Origin: an uncultured Mycobacterium sp.
GTDB taxonomy: Bacteria; Actinomycetota; Actinomycetes; Mycobacteriales; Mycobacteriaceae
DNA length: 64,000 nt
Assembly: GCA_900078375.1 (NCBI GenBank)
Contig: FLQS01000001.1
Coordinates: 215,319-279,318, forward strand
Direction of reading: 5' to 3'
The notes beneath the pieces were generated by a model. It worked only from the letters and a program-made list of their open reading frames with translations, made no database searches and was not told the DNA's origin. The translations under genes and the position numbers were made by a program. Positions 25,791 through 33,790 of this stretch are shown here, piece by piece. Positions within the stretch are counted from its first letter, which is position 1, and each line of letters starts with the position of its first letter.

Positions 25791-26771
25791 ATGATCCCCG
25801 CCGGCCGTATCACGTCGATCTGGCGCTATCCGGTCAAGTCGATGCTGGGCGAGCAGCTCGCCGAGGCTGAGATCGGCGAGCTCGGCCTGCACGCCGACCG
25901 CACCTGGGCTGTGCGTGACGTCGAGCTCGACGCGACCACCAGCGCCAAGCGGCTGCCAAACCTGCTCTGGCTGATGGCGCGCTACGCACAGGCGCCGCCG
26001 CCGGACGCCGGACCGGGCCACGCGCCCGAAGTCGTCATCACCTTCCCCGACGGCGCCGAGGTCACCAGCTCCGATCCTGCTGTGCACCAAACACTGTCGC
26101 GCTATCTGGATCGCGAGGTGGAACTACGGCCGCTGCCGCCGGTCGACCGGCGCGACCAGTACCGCGGACCGATGGCCACCAAGGCCGACCTGCGCACGAT
26201 CTTCGGCATCGAGGACGGCGAACCGCTGCCCGACCTGTCGATGTTCCCGGTCCGAAAGCTTGCCGAGATCAGCCGCTACGCCACACCGGTCGGCAGTTAC
26301 GTCGACGCGTATCCTGTGCACATCGTCACCGAGCAGAGCCTGGCGACCATGGCTGCACTGGCACCGGATTCCGATTTCGACGTCCGGCGATTCCGCCCGA
26401 CGATCGTGGTCGACTCCCCCGATGCGTCACCGCATCCGGAGTGGGAGTGGTGTGGCGGCACGCTGCACGCCCCGCACGCCGTGTTGCAGCCCCTGATCCC
26501 CACCGTCCGTTGCGTGATGCCGTCCCACGAACAGCCCGAGCTCAAGCGGGACAAGGAGATCACCCGGACCATCGCCGCCCACTCGCGGCGCTGCCTCGGT
26601 GTCTACGGCAACATCACCCGGGCGGGCCGGATTGCCGAAGGTGATGTGCTGCAACTGGATCCGCCGAATCGCTCGACGATCGGCGCCACCGCGGGATCGG
26701 GTGCAACGAAGGTGAAACGGGCCGTCATGCGGGCGGTGTCGGCCGCGATGCCGACCGGGAAAAGGAGTTGA
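25791..26771 (+). CDS. MOSC domain protein with N-terminal beta-barrel
   Basis: A 326-residue protein. It begins with the MOSC_N pattern RITSIWRYPVKSMLGEQL and LHADRTWAVRDVE, then the MOSC core RRFRPTIVVDSPDA and the C-terminal VRCVMPSHEQPELKRDKEITRTIA with CLGVYGNITRAGRIAEGDVL. MOSC domains carry sulfur or act on the molybdenum cofactor, for example in amidoxime-reducing enzymes. No conserved reductase domain is fused. The small membrane protein gene 26774 starts 2 bp after its stop. Confidence 0.88.
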   Translation: MIPAGRITSIWRYPVKSMLGEQLAEAEIGELGLHADRTWAVRDVELDATTSAKRLPNLLWLMARYAQAPPPDAGPGHAPEVVITFPDGAEVTSSDPAVHQTLSRYLDREVELRPLPPVDRRDQYRGPMATKADLRTIFGIEDGEPLPDLSMFPVRKLAEISRYATPVGSYVDAYPVHIVTEQSLATMAALAPDSDFDVRRFRPTIVVDSPDASPHPEWEWCGGTLHAPHAVLQPLIPTVRCVMPSHEQPELKRDKEITRTIAAHSRRCLGVYGNITRAGRIAEGDVLQLDPPNRSTIGATAGSGATKVKRAVMRAVSAAMPTGKRS

Positions 26772-26773
26772 CC

Positions 26774-26959
26774 ATGCGTCATGCCGTCGGAGTTGTGGGT
26801 GTGCTGGTCGCGCTCTTCGGATCGTTGTGGGCGCTGCAGGGGTTCGGTGTGGTTCAGGGCAGCCCGATGAGCAACACCACGACCTGGTCGGTCATAGGAC
26901 CGATCACCGCACTTATCGGTGTCGGTCTGGCCGTCTGGGCCTGGCGTCCCCGGCGTTAA
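26774..26959 (+). CDS. Small two-helix membrane protein
   Basis: A 61-residue protein. AAAGGAG at 26761-26767 sits six bases before ATG 26774; TTG 26768 is less likely. Two hydrophobic segments (AVGVVGVLVALFGSLWALQGFG and VIGPITALIGVGLAVWAW) are joined by a short polar loop, and the C-terminus is basic (RPRR). It is tightly coupled to the MOSC gene and is probably made with it. It resembles small Actinobacterial membrane peptides with no assigned role. It converges with the MenC-like gene, 5 bp between the stops. Confidence 0.75.
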   Translation: MRHAVGVVGVLVALFGSLWALQGFGVVQGSPMSNTTTWSVIGPITALIGVGLAVWAWRPRR

Positions 26960-26964
26960 GCCGT

Positions 26965-27930
26965 CTAGAGAAGTTGGCGCACAACACCTAGGCGCCGGCG
27001 CCACCACGTGATCCGCTCGGCGTCGTCGAGCGAGAACTCTGCGACACGCGCGGGATCGGGTGCCGGAGCCATGGGCGCCACCGGCAGGTAGCCGTCGACC
27101 GGAATCAGCGCACGGCCTGGCGAGACGATATCGCCAGCCAACACCGCGGCGGTGCCCAGCCCACAGGCGAACGGAACCTCAGGCAGTGCACCGGCCAGCG
27201 CCAGTCCCCCGGCCAGCCCGATGCTGGTCTCCGACGCCCCTGATGCCGCCGAAACCACGCACGGGAGGTCGGTGCGTTCGGCGAACCGCAGCGCCCGGCG
27301 CACACCGCCAAGCGGGCCGACCGTCAGGACCGCGAGGTCGGCGGCTTCCGGCAAGGCCGTTCCGTCGGTACCGACGTTCGACACGTCGACGGCCAGCCGA
27401 ACGTCGACGCGGCGGCGCACCGCCGCCAACTCCGCCGCCATCGCAAATCCCAGCTGCACGAACTCCAGACCGCCGGCGGCCCGGTCGAGAACCGGAATCA
27501 CCGCGATAGCGGTGTCGACATCCCAGGCGTAATCGGCCACGCAGCGGATCGCTGCGGCCGGTCCGAGCACCGCGCGCACCGCCTCCAGGCGGGCCACATC
27601 TTCGGGCTGCCCGCTGAGGTGCACCTCCGCCGCGCGGCATCCGCTGGCCGCGGCGATGGCAGCGGCATCCTGCGGGTGCACGGCCGGCACGACCACCGCC
27701 ACCGCGACCCGCCCGCGTACCGGGTCCGGCCAGCCTACGGTGCCGCCCTCGATGGCCGCCGTCAGCCAGCGCGCCGCCGTCAGATCGTCGCTGTCGCGGG
27801 GCGGGCAGAACTCACCCCAGCCCTGCGGTCCCTCGATCAGCATCCCCTCGCAGGCGGCGAAGCCGCGATAGGAGTCGCGAGCCGGGATCGCGAAAACCCG
27901 GGCGCCGTCGAAATCGATCAGTGCCTTCAC
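26965..27930 (-). CDS. MenC-like enolase-superfamily protein lacking catalytic residues
   Basis: A 321-residue protein, start GTG 27930, five bases after the MTHFR stop. Order and length follow mycobacterial MenC (o-succinylbenzoate synthase): LIEGPQGWGEF near residue 32, a barrel core, and LAGGLALAGALPEVPFACGLGT and PVDGYLPV at the end. The active site is gone: the KxK motif (usually AKVKV) is AEVHL at 101-105, the metal-binding DANGGW is replaced by VADYAWD, LEQP by VQLGF, DES by DVS, and the second lysine (LKVAPLGG) is Thr in LTVGPLGG. It cannot do MenC chemistry as written. It may be a structural or regulatory relic; the frame is intact, which argues against simple decay. Confidence 0.8.
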   Translation of the reverse strand: MKALIDFDGARVFAIPARDSYRGFAACEGMLIEGPQGWGEFCPPRDSDDLTAARWLTAAIEGGTVGWPDPVRGRVAVAVVVPAVHPQDAAAIAAASGCRAAEVHLSGQPEDVARLEAVRAVLGPAAAIRCVADYAWDVDTAIAVIPVLDRAAGGLEFVQLGFAMAAELAAVRRRVDVRLAVDVSNVGTDGTALPEAADLAVLTVGPLGGVRRALRFAERTDLPCVVSAASGASETSIGLAGGLALAGALPEVPFACGLGTAAVLAGDIVSPGRALIPVDGYLPVAPMAPAPDPARVAEFSLDDAERITWWRRRLGVVRQLL

Positions 27931-27935
27931 GTCGA

Positions 27936-28835
27936 TTACGAAGCGGACACAGCCGGCGACCAGTAGGCCAGCATCTCGGCGAAGGTCTCGAAGGCCGGAC
28001 GGGACATGCCGTAGGTGGCCTCGAAGTGGATGCTCAACGGGAACCCGAGATCGGCGACGCCGTCGATGACCCGCTTGTACAGATCGACCAGCAGCCGCCG
28101 CTTGACCTCCGGTTCGCTGGCGGCCAGCATGCGCACGAAATCCTGCTCGGGCACGACCGCGGCATTGCCGGGGTCCTGGATCAGCCAGTTGATCAGCCCG
28201 ACCCGGCCTTCGACCTTCGGCACGAAGCCGAACGACAGCAGGATCTCGGGGCGGAAGTCGGTGGTGGCGGCGAACTCGGTCAGGAAGCCGACGATGGCGT
28301 CGGAGTAGAGCAGCTGGGTCATGCCGTAGGTGGCGCCTTGGCCGCACTTGAAACCGAAGCGGCCGGCTTCGCCGTCCCTGGTCGGGATCAGGATCGCCCC
28401 GCGGTTGGGAACGAGGTCGCGATAGATCGTCAGGGCATCGGTCGGTGCGACGCCGGCGCCCTCGCCGTCGTTCATGGTGCGCGGAACGCCGACGAAGACG
28501 ATGCCTTCCATGCCCGCGTCGAGCAGTGCGGTCAGCCGCCCACCCAGCGCCTGTTCATCCATGAACGCGGTCACCTGGGTGCACAGGCCCCGCACGCCAG
28601 GCAGTTCCGGCGAAATGCGCGACCAGTAGTCCAGCACATCGAGCTTGGGCTTCATCTCGACCGGACGGTCGTCGTCCTCTTCGATCATCCCGGGGATCAT
28701 CACGTGGCCGATCCGACCCACAAGGCCGGTTTCCGTGGAGAACTGCACGACCTTGCGCGCCTCCTCCAGCATCTCGCCCGGAGTGCGGTCGGTGTTGGGC
28801 GGCACAAGTTCGAGCGCGACAGTGTTGAGGGGCAT
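27936..28835 (-). CDS. Mycobacterial-type methylenetetrahydrofolate reductase (Rv2172c-like)
   Basis: A 299-residue protein starting at ATG 28835 behind AGGAGC. It carries the conserved blocks of the unusual mycobacterial MTHFR family: NTVALELVPPNTDRTP, GRIGHVMIPGMIEEDDDRPVEMKPKLD, FVGVPRTMNDGEGAG, ILIPTRDGEAGRFGFKCGQG and SIHFEATYGMS. Rv2172c and its M. smegmatis relatives have been described as NADH-dependent reductases of methylene-tetrahydrofolate without bound FAD. It would supply methyl-THF for methionine synthesis, which connects it with metE at 43.6 kb. It is followed 5 bp later by the MenC-like gene in the same operon. Confidence 0.87.
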   Translation of the reverse strand: MPLNTVALELVPPNTDRTPGEMLEEARKVVQFSTETGLVGRIGHVMIPGMIEEDDDRPVEMKPKLDVLDYWSRISPELPGVRGLCTQVTAFMDEQALGGRLTALLDAGMEGIVFVGVPRTMNDGEGAGVAPTDALTIYRDLVPNRGAILIPTRDGEAGRFGFKCGQGATYGMTQLLYSDAIVGFLTEFAATTDFRPEILLSFGFVPKVEGRVGLINWLIQDPGNAAVVPEQDFVRMLAASEPEVKRRLLVDLYKRVIDGVADLGFPLSIHFEATYGMSRPAFETFAEMLAYWSPAVSAS

Positions 28836-29041
28836 GAAACTGCTCCTGACAAGACGACTGGGTCCCCGGGGGCCGGGATGGCCGCCGGACGCGATCCGCC
28901 GATCACCATACAGAAAGCCCGGTCGGGGCCCCACGTCGCTCCGGCAGCACGCTCCGCAAAGCGCGTTGTGCAGACCCGTGAGAGGGTAGCTTTCTCAGGT
29001 GGTACCGCCGTTGTGGCGGGTCCACGGTCGAGGGGTCGGCA

Positions 29042-29275
29042 ATGACGGGTCGGAATCGAATCCGCGCGGTCTGCTCGGTGGCGTTGGTCGCCGTCGGCAT
29101 CGTCGTGTTCACGGCGTGTGGAGCCAAGAGCAACGAACCGGCTTCCACCACGAGTCCCACGGTGTCGCCGACGAGCAAGATCACTCTGCCCGGTCCCAAC
29201 AACTTCAGCCCGTCCCCGATCGCGCCGCTGAACCCGACCGCGAGCCCGGGCAGCCAGCTCGCGCCACGCCCTTGA
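29042..29275 (+). CDS. Small putative lipoprotein
   Basis: A 77-residue protein. It has an Arg-containing n-region, a hydrophobic segment (AVCSVALVAVGIVVFTACG) and a lipobox-like VVFTAC with Cys26 as the lipidation site. The mature part is short, rich in Ser, Thr and Pro and probably disordered. The lipobox is a little unusual (FTAC) but the position is right. It lies 67 bp upstream of furA on the same strand. No function is recognised. Confidence 0.7.
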   Translation: MTGRNRIRAVCSVALVAVGIVVFTACGAKSNEPASTTSPTVSPTSKITLPGPNNFSPSPIAPLNPTASPGSQLAPRP

Positions 29276-29307
29276 TCAGGCTGTTCTGCCCCGCCATCGA
29301 TCAACTC

Positions 29308-29336
29308 TTGACTGATTCCAGAAAAGGGACGACGAT
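29308..29336 (+). promoter_or_regulatory. furA promoter/operator region
   Basis: TTGACT (29308-29313) and GACGAT (29331-29336) are 17 bp apart and read as a -35/-10 pair. The stretch TTGACTGATTCCAGAAAAGG resembles the AT-rich site I recall upstream of furA in other mycobacteria, where FurA autoregulates the furA-katG operon. The predicted start of transcription is at or near the GTG at 29343, so the message is probably leaderless. Confidence 0.6.
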
Positions 29337-29342
29337 CTCCAC

Positions 29343-29786
29343 GTGACCTTCATGTCGGATCTTGCCGACCAGCTGCGGACAGCGCAGCTGCGGGTCACCC
29401 GCCCCCGCATCGCGGTGCTCGAAGCGGTGCATTCCCACCCGCACGCCGACACCGACACCATCTTCGGCGCGGTTCGTACCGGCCTGCCCGAGGTGTCGCG
29501 CCAGGCGGTCTACGACGTCCTGCACGCATTGACCGCCGCCGGGTTGGTGCGCCGCATTCAACCGTCCGGCTCGGTGGCGCGATACGAAGCGCGCGTCGGT
29601 GACAATCACCATCACGTGGTCTGTCGGTCCTGCGGTGTGATCGGCGATGTCGACTGTGCCGTCGGCGAGGCGCCGTGTCTGACGCCGTCTGAGCACAACG
29701 GCTTCGTGCTGGACGAAGCCGAGGTCGTCTATTGGGGCCTGTGCCCCGACTGCTCCACCCAGCAGATTTCGCGAGCACAACCGTGA
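29343..29786 (+). CDS. furA: Ferric-uptake-type regulator FurA
   Basis: A 147-residue Fur-family repressor (GTG 29343; ATG 29352 is the alternative). The winged helix DTIFGAVRTGLPEVSRQAVYDVLHALTAAGLVRRIQPSGS and the metal-binding DNHHHVVCRSCGVIGDVDC and LCPDC are nearly as in Mycobacterium tuberculosis FurA. The two Cys pairs (CRSC and CPDC) form the structural zinc site. It represses itself and katG, with derepression under oxidative stress. Thirty-six bases separate it from katG. Confidence 0.95.
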   Translation: MTFMSDLADQLRTAQLRVTRPRIAVLEAVHSHPHADTDTIFGAVRTGLPEVSRQAVYDVLHALTAAGLVRRIQPSGSVARYEARVGDNHHHVVCRSCGVIGDVDCAVGEAPCLTPSEHNGFVLDEAEVVYWGLCPDCSTQQISRAQP

Positions 29787-29822
29787 TCGCAGCCCAATTC
29801 ACCACTCCCGAAAGGAAATACA

Positions 29823-32015
29823 GTGCCTGAGGAAACCAGCCCCCCAATCGGAGCGGCTCAGACCGAGCCCGCCGAAAGCGGCTGCCCGATGCGCATCAAG
29901 CCGCCCGTCGAGGGTGGCAGCAACCGCGATTGGTGGCCCAACGCGGTGAATCTCAAGATCCTGCAGAAGAATCCGCCCGCCATCGACCCGACGGATGAAG
30001 GCTACGACTACCGCGAGGCCGTCAAGACTCTCGACTTCGAGGCCTTCGAGCGTGATTTCGATGCCCTGCTGACGGATTCGCAGGCCTGGTGGCCCGCCGA
30101 CTTCGGACACTACGGTCCGCTCTTCGTCCGGATGTCCTGGCACGCCGCCGGCACCTACCGGGTGGCGGACGGCCGCGGTGGCGGCGGGCGTGGGATGCAG
30201 CGCTTCGCACCGCTGAACAGCTGGCCCGATAACGTCAGCCTGGACAAGGCCCGCCGCTTGCTGTGGCCGCTCAAGAAGAAGTACGGCAGCAAGATCTCGT
30301 GGTCCGACCTGATCGTCTACGCCGGCAACCGGGCCCAGGAGCACATGGGGTTCAAGACCGCCGGTTTCGCCTTCGGCCGCCCCGACTTCTGGGAGCCCGA
30401 AGAGGATATCTACTGGGGCGCCGAGGCCGAATGGCTGGGTTCGCAGGACCGCTACTCCGGCAGTGACCGGACCAAGCTGGAGAACCCGCTGGCCGCCAGC
30501 CACATGGGCCTGATCTACGTCAATCCCGAAGGCCCCGAAGGTAATCCGGATCCGGTTGCGGCGGCCATCGACATTCGCGAGACGTTCGGCCGGATGGCGA
30601 TGAACGATATCGAGACCGCGGCCCTGATCGTCGGTGGCCACACCTTCGGCAAGACCCACGGCGCCACCGATATCGAGAACGGGGTGGAGCCCGAAGCCGC
30701 CCCGCTCGAGCAGCTGGGCCTGGGCTGGAGCAACCCCGGCGTCGGCAATGAGGCCGTCAGTAGCGGCCTGGAGGTGACCTGGACCCATACCCCCACCAAG
30801 TGGGACAACTCGTTCCTGGAGATCCTCTACGGCAACGAGTGGGAGCTCACCAAGAGCCCCCAGGGCGCCAACCAGTGGAAGCCCAAGGACGGCGGCTGGG
30901 CCAACTCGGTGCCGATGGCTCAGGGCAGCGGCAAGACTCACCCGTCGATGCTGACCACCGATCTGTCGATGCGGATGGACCCGATCTACGGCGAGATCAC
31001 CCGCCGCTGGCTGGATCATCCCGAGGAGCTCGCCGAGGAGTACGCCAAGGCGTGGTTCAAGCTGCTGCATCGCGACCTGGGTCCGGTGGTTCGCTACCTC
31101 GGACCGCTGGTGCCCAAGCAGACCTGGCTGTGGCAGGACATCGTTCCCGCCGGCAAGAGCCTGTCGGCCGATCAGGTCGCCACGCTCAAGGCGGCGATCG
31201 CCGACTCGGGTCTGACTGTGCCGCAGCTGGTTTCGACGGCATGGAAGGCTGCCTCGTCCTACCGCAGCAGCGATATGCGAGGCGGCGCCAACGGTGGCCG
31301 CATCCGGCTGCAGCCGCAGCTCGGCTGGGAGGTCAACGAGCCCGACGAGCTGGCTCAGGTGATCGCCAAACTGGAGGAGATCCAGGCGTCCGCGGGTGTC
31401 GACGTGTCCTTCGCCGACCTTGTGGTGCTGGCCGGTAACGTCGGCATCGAAAAGGGTGCCAAGGCAGCCGGTTTCGACATTGAGGTGCCGTTCACCCCGG
31501 GTCGTGGTGACGCCAGCCAGGAGCAGACCGACGTCGAGTCGTTTGCCTACCTGGAGCCGAAGGCCGATGGGTTCCGGAACTACGCCGGCAAGGGACTGTC
31601 CCTGCCGGCCGAGTACCACATCATCGACAAGGCGAACCTGCTGAATGTGTCTGCGCCGGAGCTAACGGTGCTTGTCGGCGGTCTGCGCGTGCTGGGCGCC
31701 AACTTCGGTGGCACCAAGCTGGGTGTGCTGACCGACAAGCCGGGCGCTTTGACGACCGATTTCTTCGTCAACCTGCTCGACATGGGCACCAAGTGGGCGC
31801 CGTCGTCGGCCGACGACGGAACCTATGTCGGCACGGACCGCGCCAGCGGTGCCGACAAGTACACCGCCAGCCGCGTGGACCTGCTCTTCGGGTCGAACTC
31901 GCAGCTGCGGGCACTGGCCGAGGTGTACGCCGAGGATGACGCCAAGGAGAAGTTCGTGAAGGACTTCGTCGCGGCCTGGGTCAAGGTGATGGACGCCGAC
32001 CGGTTCGACGTCTGA
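29823..32015 (+). CDS. katG: Catalase-peroxidase KatG
   Basis: A 730-residue class I heme peroxidase from GTG 29823. The distal pocket is [11 protein letters not shown] (Arg103, Trp106, His107); the covalent Trp-Tyr-Met adduct residues are Trp106, Tyr232 (LIYVNPEG) and Met258 (GRMAMND); the proximal heme ligand is His273 in [10 protein letters not shown]. The C-terminal half is the degenerate second domain with the usual [12 protein letters not shown] block. It removes hydrogen peroxide and in mycobacteria activates isoniazid. The order furA-katG is conserved. A strong terminator follows at 32031. Confidence 0.98.
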   Translation: MPEETSPPIGAAQTEPAESGCPMRIKPPVEGGSNRDWWPNAVNLKILQKNPPAIDPTDEGYDYREAVKTLDFEAFERDFDALLTDSQAWWPADFGHYGPLFVRMSWHAAGTYRVADGRGGGGRGMQRFAPLNSWPDNVSLDKARRLLWPLKKKYGSKISWSDLIVYAGNRAQEHMGFKTAGFAFGRPDFWEPEEDIYWGAEAEWLGSQDRYSGSDRTKLENPLAASHMGLIYVNPEGPEGNPDPVAAAIDIRETFGRMAMNDIETAALIVGGHTFGKTHGATDIENGVEPEAAPLEQLGLGWSNPGVGNEAVSSGLEVTWTHTPTKWDNSFLEILYGNEWELTKSPQGANQWKPKDGGWANSVPMAQGSGKTHPSMLTTDLSMRMDPIYGEITRRWLDHPEELAEEYAKAWFKLLHRDLGPVVRYLGPLVPKQTWLWQDIVPAGKSLSADQVATLKAAIADSGLTVPQLVSTAWKAASSYRSSDMRGGANGGRIRLQPQLGWEVNEPDELAQVIAKLEEIQASAGVDVSFADLVVLAGNVGIEKGAKAAGFDIEVPFTPGRGDASQEQTDVESFAYLEPKADGFRNYAGKGLSLPAEYHIIDKANLLNVSAPELTVLVGGLRVLGANFGGTKLGVLTDKPGALTTDFFVNLLDMGTKWAPSSADDGTYVGTDRASGADKYTASRVDLLFGSNSQLRALAEVYAEDDAKEKFVKDFVAAWVKVMDADRFDV

Positions 32016-32030
32016 CCTGAGTAGTAAGCG

Positions 32031-32059
32031 AAACCCCGCGGGCTTTGCCCGCGGGGTTT
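32031..32059 (+). terminator. Strong intrinsic-type terminator after katG
   Basis: AAACCCCGCGGG at 32031-32042 pairs with CCCGCGGGGTTT at 32048-32059 around the loop CTTTG. The 12-bp perfect stem ends with a short T-run and lies 16 bp after the katG stop. Confidence 0.9.
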
Positions 32060-32366
32060 CGTCCTGCTCGCGGTTGGCGTCGAGTGACGATTCGTATGCG
32101 ACAGGCTTGCTTGGCCGCCTAAAAGGATTGCGCCCAGAGGCTTCGGACAATCTCGATGCAGCGAACCGTCGCCCCATCAACCCGGCGCCGCCCCCGAGGG
32201 CCACTGCGGTCAGTCGATGTGGGAAGGTCCGAATGGCTTGCGGGTTGGCAGGCTAAGCGACTACTTCGCGGGAGCGAGTTGGCGTAGACGCAGGCCGACG
32301 CGAAGCTACGCGCTTCGAACCTGGTGGCCCGAGCCCGAACACGGTGGAGTGGAATTGTGTTGCGGC
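32060..32366. other. Gene-poor gap between katG and the SPFH gene
   Basis: No convincing gene is seen. The stretch contains hairpin-forming sequence (GAAGCTACGCGCTTC near 32300) and ends just after the SPFH stop on the opposite strand. Open frames of 60-80 codons here have no family resemblance and low-complexity composition. Confidence 0.5.
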
Positions 32367-33158
32367 TCAATCCTTGGTGTCGTTAGGGCCACCGAGGCTC
32401 TTCAGAATCTCGGGGTGCTTGAGGAATGGGGTGATGATGTCGACAGGAAGTGGGAAGACCACGGTCGAGTTGTGATCGGCGCCGAGCTCCAATAGCGTTT
32501 GGAGGTATCGCAACTGCAGCGATGCCGGGTTTCTCGACAGCGTTTCGGCGGCCTGTCGCAGCTCCTCGGAGGCCTGGAGTTCGCCGCGAGCGTTGATGAC
32601 CTTCGCGCGACGCTCCCGCTCGGCCTCCGCCTCGCGCGCCATCGCGCGTTGCATCGATTCGGGAATCTCCACGTCCTTGATCTCCACCACCCGTACCTCG
32701 ACACCCCAGGGCTCGGTCTGCTTTTCGATGATGGCGCGCAGATCACTATTGAGGTCTTCGCGATGGGCCAGCAAGTTGTCCAGATCGGCGCGGCCGAGCA
32801 GCGAACGCAACGTCGTCTGCGCGATCTGCGAGGTGGCCACCGCGAAGTTTTCCACCGCCAGAATGGCTTTGAGCGGATCGGTCACCTGGAACATCACGAC
32901 GGCGTTGACCCGCGCCGGAACGTTGTCTTTTGTGATGATTTCTTGTGGCGGGATCGTCAGCGTCATCAATCGCTGGTCCACTCTGATCAGCCTGTCCACC
33001 AACGGGATCAAGAACACCAGCCCAGGCCGGTACAGGGGTCGCGCGTGACCCACCCGGAACACGACCCCGCGCTCGTATTCGCGCAGCACTACCAGCGAGA
33101 CGAATGCCAGCGCGGCAAGCACGACGACGCCGATTATCAAGGCCAGCAGGGTGATCAC
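32367..33158 (-). CDS. SPFH/stomatin (slipin) family membrane protein
   Basis: A 263-residue protein from GTG 33158, overlapping the stop of the upstream gene as GTGA. A single N-terminal membrane helix (ITLLALIIGVVVLAALAFVSLVVL) is followed by the SPFH domain: REYERGVVFRVGHARPLYRPGLVFLIPLVDRL, TKDNVPARVNAVVMFQVTDP, and GVEVRVVEIKDVEIPESMQRAMAREAEAERERRAKV. Slipins form oligomeric membrane scaffolds, often with NfeD proteases, but no nfeD is here. Its placement as third gene of the norB operon suggests a scaffold for the NO reductase or nearby respiratory proteins. Confidence 0.9.
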   Translation of the reverse strand: MITLLALIIGVVVLAALAFVSLVVLREYERGVVFRVGHARPLYRPGLVFLIPLVDRLIRVDQRLMTLTIPPQEIITKDNVPARVNAVVMFQVTDPLKAILAVENFAVATSQIAQTTLRSLLGRADLDNLLAHREDLNSDLRAIIEKQTEPWGVEVRVVEIKDVEIPESMQRAMAREAEAERERRAKVINARGELQASEELRQAAETLSRNPASLQLRYLQTLLELGADHNSTVVFPLPVDIITPFLKHPEILKSLGGPNDTKD

Positions 33159-33790
33159 CGTGCATTGTCCTTCGTGTCGGTCCATCCGCCGCCCCAGCGG
33201 GTGGAGTACCGATCGATCGCCGCGGCCACCGCATCCTCATGACCTGAGCGGTGCGGAAGATGGCCCGGCGCGTTCGACGGGGTGGCCCACAGGTGCCGTA
33301 GCAGCGGGACACCGGCTGCGGCCACGATGAGGGCGGTGCCGATCAGCACGACCACCTCAGTGGGTGAATGTCGGCCGATGAGCATCGCGAGCAGCATCAC
33401 CAGGGCGAGACCGGCGACGACACACGCGATGCCCCGGTGGAATCTGCCGGTCTCCGAGTGCGGCCAGGGATCGATCTCGCGACTGACCTCACGACCATGC
33501 ATCGAGGTGGTGCAGGTGCTTTTGACCGGGCAACTGTTACACACCGTCGGGAGTGCCCGATACCGCATGACCCGATTGGCAGGATCGAACGACGTCGGCC
33601 ACAGCCACTGGTCCTGCGGGCAGACCCAGGCGTCGTGGTCGGCGTGATAGACGAACCGCCCGGTGCGCCAGCGTGCCGCCCGGGCTGATGACTTGCGCGC
33701 CATCAGATCAAATCCCCACGCGGTGGCGACCAGGGCCAGCGCGTACGCGGCGACCAACCATACCGACGATGCGGGCGCCGCCACTGTCAC
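33155..33790 (-). CDS. Membrane protein with transposase-like four-Cys knuckle
   Basis: A 211-residue protein; its ATG overlaps the norB stop (ATGA) and its stop overlaps the SPFH start (GTGA). One helix near residues 8-30, two more near 119-162. The loop between them has Cys57 (VCPQDQ), Cys84 and Cys87 (VCNSCPVK) and Cys93 (TCTT), followed by MHGREV. The spacing C-x26-CxxC-x5-C and the surrounding words (YRALPTVCNSCP) closely resemble the C-terminal zinc knuckle of IS1182-type transposases, placed here between membrane helices. It may bind zinc or a redox centre. A conserved actinobacterial family, but function unknown to me. Confidence 0.75.
   Translation of the reverse strand: MTVAAPASSVWLVAAYALALVATAWGFDLMARKSSARAARWRTGRFVYHADHDAWVCPQDQWLWPTSFDPANRVMRYRALPTVCNSCPVKSTCTTSMHGREVSREIDPWPHSETGRFHRGIACVVAGLALVMLLAMLIGRHSPTEVVVLIGTALIVAAAGVPLLRHLWATPSNAPGHLPHRSGHEDAVAAAIDRYSTRWGGGWTDTKDNAR

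Noticed and set aside
29799..31619. 606-codon antisense frame inside katG
   Set aside because: KatG is conserved throughout on the other strand; the antisense translation is a compositional shadow.
33155..33790. IS1182 transposase remnant
   Set aside because: Only the Cys knuckle is transposase-like; membrane helices flank it and the frame is intact and coupled on both sides.
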